Origin: Ophryocystis elektroscirrha
Taxonomy: Eukaryota; Apicomplexa; Conoidasida; Neogregarinorida; Ophryocystidae
Direction: 5' to 3'
DNA length: 44,587 nucleotides
Assembly (NCBI GenBank): GCA_030141585.1
Contig: JAQIFP010000032.1
Coordinates: 2,468-47,054 of the forward strand
How positions within the stretch are numbered: the first letter of the stretch is position 1; each line of letters starts with the position of its first letter. The notes below the pieces were generated by a model. That model searched no databases. It was not told the DNA's origin and saw only the letters and a program-made list of their open reading frames with translations. Position numbers and translations under genes: made by a program. Shown one piece after another: positions 35,322 through 44,587 of this stretch.

Positions 35322-38300
35322 ATATCTTAGTATAAATATATACATGTATATATGTATACATATTTATGTATATATACATACTTGAATATAAACATATATA
35401 CACATACATATTTTAATATAAATATATTTATATATTGAGATATTTACAAGTAATTATAGCGTAGAATAGTTTATACTATGTTGCTGGATACTAGTATAGA
35501 TGTACCTAAAGAAGTGTCATTTAATGTTGTAGCTGAAAAAGCATCTTTTTCATTCTCAAATTCAACAAAACCATAACCCTTGGGTCGACCTTTTGGATTG
35601 GTGCATATATACACAGATTTAACTCTCCCTATCTAAAAAAAATTACTCTCATTATTATTACTTGTTCAAAATATTCCTTTAATGTACTTTCCGAAGTATT
35701 GTAGTTTAAATTATTTACAAAAATTATTTTAGGTTGCGGTTGATGAGTATTTTTTTCATTTTCCCTGCGTTTCATTTCGAGCTTTTTGGCCTCCTGTAAA
35801 CTTGCGAAATATTAGAGTGAATTACTTTATTACGAGGAGCCAAAATCCAACGATGCTGTTTCATAGGGATTGAGGGTGCTATTTTTAATGATACTTCCGA
35901 ATTAGGGAATTTCTTTTTAACGATTAATTTACAACTAAAATAGCTTACTAATTGGTCCGGCTTTAGTTTCAAAATATCTAGTAAGTCTTCCGTGGAATCA
36001 AAATCAGCATATCCATATCTGAAGTCAATATGTAAAAAAAAAAAAAAAACCCTATACTATAAAAATAAGAACTCATACTAAATTAAAAAAAAAAAAAAAA
36101 AAATATCAATCATTGACAGTATTTTATAGCTCACCCAAGATATTGATCTTTTACTTTTCTCAAACGGATAGATTTAACTTTAATAAATTTGTTTAAATGA
36201 CGCAAGACACATGTTTCTATAAAAGAAGATAATGCTACTTCGGGATTTGCAGATTTGAGCATTAACAAAGAAATATTAGAAAGAAAAGCAGTATTAGGTT
36301 CATAAATACATTTGGAAGCTTCACAAATTGAAATCTATGTTTAAAATATATTTCTGAACTTTTTTTTTACTTGTAACTGACGTTCATTTAGCACAGATGC
36401 TTTTTTTTTTTCTACAGCATTTGCTGCTTGCTCAGGAGTAGCAAAATCTATATAGCAAAATCCTTTTGAGCGTTTTTTGAAGTCTTTGATCAAACGAATC
36501 TAAAAAAAAAAATATTCATTTTTTTTTTTTTTTACTTCTTGTAATCCTTCACAATCATCAAAAAGTTTTCTTATTGTTTCTTCATCTACCATATCGTCAA
36601 GATGTTTGACAAATACAGTATTTGCTTGCTTTATTTTGCCAAACAACTCATTACTCTCTTTCTTGGATTGTAGAAAATGATGCCCTATTTTAGGAGAAAC
36701 TGTTTTTACCTCTGATTCCATTATTTTATCTTCTTCTGCTGCATACGTTGGAATAACATTAGTGTCTTCCGTATGCAAAACTTTAGTTAATGCATCATTA
36801 TTTTGATCTGGGATTCTCTTATGACTATCTTCTGGTTCAGACGATAACATTCCCACGTCAAAAAACTTTGCTGGTTTTTGAGGACTCATTTGAGAATCAT
36901 ACGTGATGGAAGTAGAAGAATTTTTTCTTTTTATAGGAGACCTAAAATTAATACAGGTATATATAATTTATTTGAATCATAAGCATTAGTAGTATTAAAC
37001 TATATTTTACGACTTTTTTTTATGTGCACAAATAAATATAATACAAAGATTTTATTTTTTTACAAAAAAACCGAAAAATGTTGCTTATTTGTTAATAAAG
37101 TATTATATTATTAGAATATCAAAACTATATATATATACTGCAAAACTTCTTATATTTTATACTAATTTTTTTTTTAATAAAGCTGGAAAGACATTATAAT
37201 GTGGAAGAAAGGAATAAATAAGTGACGATATTGTAAGCATAGCATAATAATTAATTAAAAAATATAAAAAATAATTAATTAATATATTTTTATTGTATGT
37301 AAATGCTCAAGAATAAACACCTATAATATATATATATATGTATGCAAATAAAGTGAATTATATGGCATTATTTTAGTATATACTTATGATGTATTTAATT
37401 TCTATAAGTATAAATATACACTATTATACTTGCTAGTACATATTTGAAGAGACTGGAGCAACCGGAGGACTTAAAGAAGGATCAGTGCATTCATGTCCAT
37501 CCCATGTAGCTCTAACAGAATTTTCAATATTTTGATAAGAATATGGAGTCCTTTCAACATCAAATTCACTATGAACCGGTTCTAGAGTATTTGATCTGTG
37601 TTTTTTCGACTTTAAATACGATGATTTAAGTAAAGAAGATTTCACGCTACTGCTATCAGAGGAAGCATCAGAAAATCCAGTTTCTGATTCTGATTCCGAA
37701 AAGTATCTTTGTCTCTTTTCTCTTTGTGACTTCAATTGTTGAAGAGTAACACGAACAGCATTCTAAAATAATAATAATAATAGTATTTTTTGAAACATTA
37801 CTGTATCCGGGAGTTGAAATAAAGAATCTATAGATGTCGGTTGATCATCCAATAAATTTTGTACTATATTAACTTTTTTTGTTTCCGAAGAAAATCCAAT
37901 ACTTAAATCATGTACTGGTATATGGGCTACTTGCTCTAACAATCTGTGCACCTCCTGGGAATCCCCATGTGTTTTTTCAAACCCAATTACAGCGTATAAG
38001 AATTGCTAAATAAAAAATTATTTTTTACTATAATGAATTGAATCAAAACGAAATAAATATATTATTATTAATATTTATATATAAGGCTTATTATTACTAT
38101 CATTAATTTTTAATAATATAATTAATTTATATATTTTTCTATATATATAACAATAGTCTATATATATATGTATATATATTGAATATAATAAAATATATAT
38201 ATATATATATATATATATAGATATATATATATATATATATAGATAGTAATAAAATATATAATTATATATTTTTAATATTTACCATATAAGTGAGTTGTAT

Positions 38301-39612
38301 AATTTGTAAGCCTTTCTCAATAATACTTTTTCCAATAATTATTTCAGGCTTAGTTTTTATGACTGCATTTATTGAATTAACAACCTTGAACCAGTCAGGA
38401 GCATAAAATGTCACTGGCTGTTTAATTGATGTTTCTATTATTTGATGATCTTGAATTAAATGTATGTCAGTAAAACCAACTAATTTTTTTGCAAGGGAAA
38501 AAACTAATTCAGCATTCTATGATACATGATGTTCTATATATATATAATATTACCTTTAAAGTTAAGGCTTCTATTCTTATCCAAAATCTCCATAGTTTTT
38601 TTAATGTATCATTTAAAAATGCTTCATTGTCTGGGAAGTTCTTGGAAAGCCGAGAATCTTGACTGTAGAATAATATAAATTCAATAATAAAATTTGAGAT
38701 TCAAAATATAGACATTCGAAATAAACACTTTTAGTAAATTACAAATAATTTTGCTATTTAATGCTGTATCAATGATTAATATTGTCAATAAAAAATATAC
38801 ACGAGTTTCAAAAAATTAGAATATGATTTTATACATCTGCTTGTGTCATACATCTAAAAATACAAGTATTCATCAAAAGTTGTAAATAGTATAGTAATTA
38901 ATGCATGTTTTGGTGTATTTATTAAATAATAATATTTGAAGCGGGTGCTAATATTTACAAACATAAATAATAAATTGATACATTAAATAAATATTTTATT
39001 TAATATTTTATATTATTACGATTTATACGCTAGCAGTCGATTCTGTCCGTATGTATAAAATGATCTTATAGCTGTACCATAATCGTGGTTTTTGTCAGCT
39101 TGGGGCACTTCAAAAGTACAAGGTAAACGCTCCAAGATATTAGAACCATTTAAATCACTCGCAGTAGGAGTCTCAATTAATTTTTCAGATGCATTATCAT
39201 AGTTTAGACTATTTTCTCTATGATGGAACTCATTTTGACCGACAGAATCCGAAGATTCACTTTGATATAATATGTTACAGTTTTCGGAATCTGGTTCTGA
39301 AGACTGAGTGACTGACGGAGGTTTTGAAGACATTGTCCATTGATGTGTCATAGCGTCTGCTGCCACAAAACATATAGCCGGTATGTTTTCGGGATGAGGA
39401 TCAATACTTATGCCTAGCATTGCTTGGAAAAACGTTTTTCTTATTCTTTCATATTGGTCAGATTTTTTATGTCCCTAAATAATTCAGAAATAAATAATTG
39501 TATCATCAAATTTATTGGTAATATCACATTACTGTTATATTATAATTGATAATACTTTGAATACTCTGCGCAAATAAAAGCTACTAATATATTATTTATG
39601 TTAATATGCACA

Positions 39613-39643
<31 letters not shown>

Positions 39644-41714
39644 GTTATGTATATTAAAAAATTAATCATTTAATAATATATATCCATTTATCATATAATA
39701 ATAAGAACTCAAATTTATGCATTTTATTTTAATTGATAAGTCGTAACTTTAAATGAAATTATCCTTAATATTCCTTAATTATAATTGTGTAATATTAAGC
39801 TATCCATATAATCAAAATCTTACTTGACAAGTGAGTAACATGCACCAAAGGGTTGAATTGGTGGGTATATAGCGTACAGCTCTATTCAGAATAACAGCAG
39901 CTCGACCGAAATCATTCATATAAAATATAACCCACTTTCCCCAAGCTTGCCATAAATCAGGTCTTAAATGGCCAAGATCTTCACATGCTCTTTGATACGC
40001 AGAATAAACTGATAATTGGTTTTGTCCAACATTGTGAGATTTCTCAAAGTTAATATAACGCACCCAAGCTTCGTAAAGTTTCTAAAAAAAAAAAAAAACA
40101 TTAGAGCGTATAAGCACTAAGATCAGTATATTGTTTATATAACTCACAAATATAATTGATAAGAGTACAATACTTTTTCTCAATAAATAGATATAACAAT
40201 GTAATATAAGTTCTATGGGTATAATAAATAAAATTATTATAATTATAAATATAATAAATGTTTAATTAGTATAAAAAATAATTCTGTTTGATGTATCAAA
40301 GTATAACTAAGTATTTAACAATTATATATATATATATATATGTATATTTTATTAAATATACTAATTTTTAAGAAATGCTCTAACTTGTATATCCTCTATT
40401 CCGTTGCAATTACTGAAATTCATGACATCTTGCTCGTATGGTTTTCTTATTTCCCACTCTATATTTCCTTTTTGGTAAAGTTCCTCTAAAACCTTCGTGT
40501 CTTTCTCTGATGCTTTGAGAAATTCAGGTAATTCAGCTTCAAATAATCTGTTGATATGTAAAATAATTATCATAAAAATAATTAATAAAGAAATCAAATA
40601 TATACTATTGAAATTAAACGAATTGTACTATAAGTGTCACTACTGTATCTTATACATTAATATTGAATATAACATGCATATTAGTCAATACAGAAAACCC
40701 ATCTCTACTCCCGAAAAACTAGGTGTATGTATATCTATTTAATAATTTTATTACTCTATATAATATCCATTTTGTTATTCTATATAATATTAATTTTATT
40801 ATTCTATATAATATTCATTTTATATATACATTTCAAATATATATGACATAGCTGTATTATATTGCAACTAATATTATTTCCTCGCAATATCATTAATTGT
40901 AACGAGATTAAAGAATATATACAACATGTGAATCATTACTCTAACCATTATAAATTAAAACTAATCATATATAAACCATGAGAGCTATATAAAACAATTT
41001 TTGACAAAAATAATTATTTTTACTCTTAAAACATCGGGTTTATCATACAAAAAAAAATAAAAATATTTAGATTCAAAATATGTGATTTATATATGATTTT
41101 TCTGTAAAATTACCTATACCCATCCAACAAATCTGATCTACCGTTTAATGGTAACGGTAGCTGTCTGTAATACAAGTTTCGTATTCTTTTAACTTGCTGT
41201 TCAAGCTTTATACGCTCTTCAGTATTTTCCAGTAGAGTATTCAATAGCATGCGTTCAAAATGACGGTAAAAAGCCCATATCTTCAAAGCTTCATATGTAT
41301 GAAGACCTAATTCTTTAGTAGCATACTCACATATGCGTCTGATTTGACTTGCACCAACGCTAGGAGGCACATCAGAGCCCGTACATTGTACGTGTATAAA
41401 TCGTAAATAATCTACCCATAAATCCGCGGTCGGTACCAAGTTTATAGCTTGCCTGTATAGTCGAAATATTCTACTATTTGCTATCTTTTTAGCCTCTAAA
41501 GACAATCCAGCAGCTGCACTTTTCTTTTCATGAATCCATGTCAGCCAAAAAGACTCAGTAGCTAAGATTTATTGACGTTAAAAAGTATATTTGATAGTAT
41601 AAAATAGATAAAATTAATGATTAGGTTAATTATGATTTGAAGTACTGTTTATAGAAAAATACCCACAAGCTAATCAACTTTATTTTTGTAAAGTATAGTA
41701 ATATAATATTTGAT

Positions 41715-41745
<31 letters not shown>

Positions 41746-42023
41746 ATAACAACTAGTATTAATGCTTTAGATGACGTAAAAGTGTATAAATTATTTTAAA
41801 CAAGCGTATATTTTATTTATTATATATTACTGGGGCAATATTTTGCTGCATGTTCACGCAGCTCGTTTATTTTAGATTCATCTGAACCAGCGAGTGTTAT
41901 TAATTTCAAACAGGTATCAAAATCAAAGGGATTAGATTTTAAAGCCTATACTGTATTCAGTATTAATTAATTATTTACCAGTTCCAATGTTTCTATAGAT
42001 TGCTTATAGTTTGTGTTAGACAT
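34946..42023 (-). CDS. SART3/Prp24-type U6 snRNP recycling factor (HAT repeats plus RRMs)
   Basis: SART3/Prp24 proteins promote U4/U6 snRNA annealing during spliceosome recycling. The ATG at 42023 reads [15 protein letters not shown], then [23 protein letters not shown]-type repeats include [60 protein letters not shown] and [20 protein letters not shown]. An acidic/Ser-rich linker at about 36700-37735 precedes three RRMs. In RRM1, RNP2 is TVFVKHL and RNP1 is [10 protein letters not shown]. The second has [10 protein letters not shown]. The third has RNP2 [10 protein letters not shown] and RNP1 [14 protein letters not shown]. The protein ends [20 protein letters not shown] and [11 protein letters not shown] before TGA at 34946. 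The family's short C-terminal LSm-binding motif is not visible. It is a long gene, about 20 exons, with several expanded introns. Confidence 0.85.
35120..35450. repeat. (TA)/(CATATA) microsatellite in the last SART3 intron
   Basis: Repeated tatatacatatacatatctt, aatataaatatatacata and tttatacatatttatacata units lie between the exon coding LNDTSL and the final exon. Frames through it are Tyr/Ile repeats. Confidence 0.8.
38140..38260. repeat. (TA)n microsatellite in a SART3 intron
   Basis: Long tatata runs with interspersed tatagata, between exons on the minus strand. Confidence 0.7.
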
Positions 42024-42205
42024 AATACAAAAAAAATAGTTAATTACTCAAAGAGTACACATAACTCATATTCAAACAATAAAAAAAAAAATATTCGGAA
42101 TTATAACTTTTTTTTTTTTTTTTTGCTAAATTCTTTAGGAATATATATTAACTTAGTCTACTTTCAAAAATAGGATATGAGTTAACTGTGACACAGTAAA
42201 AATTC
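42024..42205. promoter_or_regulatory. 182-bp divergent intergenic region
   Basis: Compact AT-rich region between the SART3 ATG (minus) and the ATG at 42206 (plus). It includes an A run at about 42081-42090 and a T run at about 42108-42124. It must serve both genes; no motif is identified. Confidence 0.4.
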
Positions 42206-43189
42206 ATGAAGAAAAGCACTAAAGCTAAAAAAAGCAAAAAAAACAAAAGAGCGAAGTGTATTGATAAAAGGAAAAAAACTAAACTTCATAGCAATGCTAA
42301 ATACGTTGGAAAGGTAGGACGAATTGTCTTGATAGCTTTTTTAGGCTGAACATGAGTTTATACAATTACTTGCATGTAATTTTTCTAAGAACTCTTCAAA
42401 GTCTCCTGAAAATAATACTGGTAATGTTATGTTCAAATTGATTGTGTTTAAGCTATGCAATTTTTATTCTGTAAACTTTCATTTAAAGTAATATATATAT
42501 ATATATATATACATGTAGTATTATTTTTTTATATTACTCGGTAGTAATACTTGTGGGCATTTATATAAATAATTTTTTTTAGCATAGATTTATTGTTATA
42601 CTTTTATTATAAAATCTATAGTATAAAATAAAATTTCTGTATATGTTATATACATGATTTTCAGTTTTTAGTATTTTTATGTATATATGTATATATTTTT
42701 GTTCATGTATACATACAGACATTATTGAGATTTTTTATTTTTACTTATATATATACTTATTTAAATATTTATGTATTTGCATCCATATATTTTTAACATA
42801 TTTTATATAATCATATATACCTATAAATTATTATTGATAAATTTTTCTATACTTTTACGTATACATGTAATTAATTTTATTTTCATGTATATATACATGT
42901 ACGGCCTTAACTGTATATATATATATACGTATAAATATATGTTCATATATATATGTGTCAGTATTATATAAATATTTTTATCATTATATATATATATATA
43001 TATATATATAAATGTCAGTATTATATATACATATATTTATTATTATATATATATATATTTATTTATTTTTATATGTATGTCAGTATTAAATACACATGTT
43101 TTTATCATTATATATATATATGTATATATATATATGTTTATTTTTATATGTATGACTGTATTATATATACATGATTTTATCATCAGTAA

Positions 43190-43221
<32 letters not shown>

Positions 43222-44587
43222 CATTTTACTAAATTTATTTTCTATAAATAAATTTAGACTCTTGGTTGTGTAATTTTGTATAGTCTTACATGTACATATA
43301 TAAACCTTCATAACTTTTTGAAAAAAAATTATAAATTTTTGGTGTTTTTAGACTGTAATACAACACCCTCAACGAATAAGAGCTCAAATATTCACAACAA
43401 ACCTACTTTCAAGTCTACTGAAATGCTCACCGAAAAAATCTACCGTAATGAAGCAATAAACGAAAAATCGCAGCCTGTTTCATCTTTGCTTCATAAAAAT
43501 TCAGGTAATGATAATTGATTACTGGTAACTTTTATAACTAGAAACAAAAAAAAAAAACAATGGCGATATTTCTCACCATAATAATAAAGAAGCTAATCAA
43601 CCGCCCAAATCTACTTTTGAGGCCGACTCGAATAAATTCGAGTCTAAATTAGATTCAAATACTGTATCCACTATAATGTCAAATATAATGCCTAATTCAA
43701 TTTCAATGTCTGAAAAATTAATCAAAGTTAGCGCAAGTAATGACAAGTCTGACAATTTGCATAAATCTCTAGCTTTACTTATTGAAAATAAAGGTAGATA
43801 AATGATTTAGAAAATATTTTTAGAATTAAAAAAAAACCCAAATTCAACCTTTAATAATGATTCTGTTTTGTTGTCCAAAAATGTACCTGAAATAAAAAAT
43901 GAAGAAGAAAGGAATTTAGGTAGCATAACTTCAAATTTTAAATCTGAATTTAAAAATATAAAAGAACGAGTAATTGAAGCTAAACCAGAGCCAGTTATTG
44001 AAGCTAAACCAGAGCCAGTTATTGAAGCTAAACCAGAAGCAGTTCTTCAAGCTAAACCAGAACCAATTCTTCAAGCTAAACAAGAACCAGTTCTTGAAGC
44101 TAAACCAGAGCCAGTTATTGAAGTTAAACTAGAGCCAGTTATTGAAGCTAAACCAGAGCCAGTTATTGAAGCTAAACCAGAGCCAGTTATTGAAGCTAAA
44201 CCAGAGCCAGTTATTGAAGCTAAACTAGAACCAGTTGTTGAAGCTAATGCAGAGCAAGTTATTGAAGCTAATGCAGAGCAAGTTATTGAAGCTAAACCAG
44301 AAGCAGTTCTTGAAGCTAAACCAGAACTAGTTCTTCAAACTAAACCAGAACCAATTCTTCAAGCTAAACCAGAACCGGTTCTCCAGGCTAAACAAGAACC
44401 AGTTCTTGAAGCTAAACCAGAGCCAGTTATTGAAGTTAAACTAGAGCCAGTTATTGAAGTTAAACCAGAGCCAGTTATTGAAGCTAAACCAGAGCCAGTT
44501 ATTGAAGCTAAACCAGAGCCAGTTATTGAAGCTAAACCAGAGCCAGTTATTGAAGCTAAACCAGAGCCAGTTATTGAAGCTAAACCA
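42206..44587 (+). CDS. Basic protein with long EAKPEPVI octapeptide repeat array, 3' end outside window
   Basis: The ATG at 42206 opens a strongly basic N-terminus (MKKSTKAKKSKKNKRAKC) resembling a nuclear or nucleolar targeting segment rather than a signal peptide. Exon 1 ends at 42313 (intron 42314-42344, 31 nt). Exon 2, 42345-42420, encodes AEHEFIQLLACNFSKNSSK. A 0.93-kb (TA)-rich intron follows. Exon 3 is 43352-43504 (DCNTTPSTNKSSNIHNKPTF). Exon 4 is about 43542-43793 (intron 43794-43823, 30 nt). The last visible exon, from 43824, is Asn/Lys/Ser-rich and then becomes an uninterrupted array of an 8-residue unit, EAKPEPVI and variants, from about 43970 to the window end. The introns after exons 2, 3 and 4 are phase 1, and frames join without stops. 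No known domain is recognised; the repeats imply an extended, disordered, acidic/Pro region. Confidence 0.65.
42480..43240. repeat. (TA)n/TATGTATGTCAGTATTA minisatellite in a large intron
   Basis: Intron of the 42206 gene. Several copies of a unit around tatgtcagtattatatatac, each followed by (TA)n and tttttatcatta, occur between about 42955 and 43200. No coding signal. Confidence 0.7.
43970..44587 (+). repeat. 24-bp coding tandem repeat, at least 25 copies
   Basis: The unit gctaaaccagagccagttat plus tgaa is repeated in frame to the end of the window. Variants (caagaaccagttcttgaagc, ctagagccagttattgaagt) form a higher-order block that appears at about 44035-44150 and again at about 44295-44460. 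Confidence 0.95.

Overview
The window is about 44.6 kb of very AT-rich nuclear DNA from a eukaryotic microbe. The genes are protist-like: nearly every housekeeping gene is cut by many spliceosomal introns of only about 28-41 nt, and a few longer introns are swollen by (TA)n and other satellites. TAA, TAG and TGA all serve as terminators (for example importin alpha, RPT1 and RAD50), so the standard code fits. Secreted single-exon genes, including a type I adhesin-like protein with repeats and a short acidic tail, suggest an alveolate and perhaps an apicomplexan relative. That assignment is inference; no organelle or rRNA marker is present.

Layout. 389-5749 (+) is a RAD50 lacking its N-terminal ATPase half, which lies outside the window. 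5775-6603 (-) is a prolyl 4-hydroxylase. 6882-7955 and 8033-9058 (+) are two tandem secreted astacin-type metalloproteases. 9302-10356 (+) is an unrecognised small gene. 10353-14307 (-) is the spliceosomal HAT-repeat protein Crooked-neck/Clf1. 14549-17285 (+) is proteasome ATPase RPT1. 17287-18164 (-) is an unrecognised gene. 18192-19967 (-) is importin alpha. 20332-21631 (-) is a propeller-like protein. 22316-23749 (+) is an unrecognised gene. 23746 to the 100-N assembly gap at 26848-26947 (-) is a formin whose N-terminus is lost. 27473-28956 (-) is a coiled-coil protein, possibly shugoshin-like. Two very small candidate genes meet near 29280. 30957-34832 (+) is a large single-exon surface protein with an integrin-beta-I/VWA-like domain, about nine 53-residue repeats, a TM helix and a short tail. 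34946-42023 (-) is a SART3/Prp24-type U6 snRNP recycling factor. 42206 to the window end (+) is a basic protein running into an 8-residue (24-nt) repeat array.

Most genes are conserved housekeeping genes: splicing (Clf1, SART3), proteasome, nuclear import, DNA repair, actin nucleation. The accessory and probably host- or environment-facing part is the astacin pair, the integrin-like adhesin and the 8-residue repeat protein. The three secreted genes are intronless, in sharp contrast to their neighbours.

Two architectural traits stand out. Convergent genes end almost on top of each other: two pairs share a 4-nt YTAA in which the two stop codons overlap, and another pair is separated by 1 nt. 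Introns are near-minimal and uniform, including a 33-nt stop-free in-frame intron and a GC-AG intron, both in RPT1. Splice junctions were inferred by eye from reading frame and family conservation; no transcript data were available.
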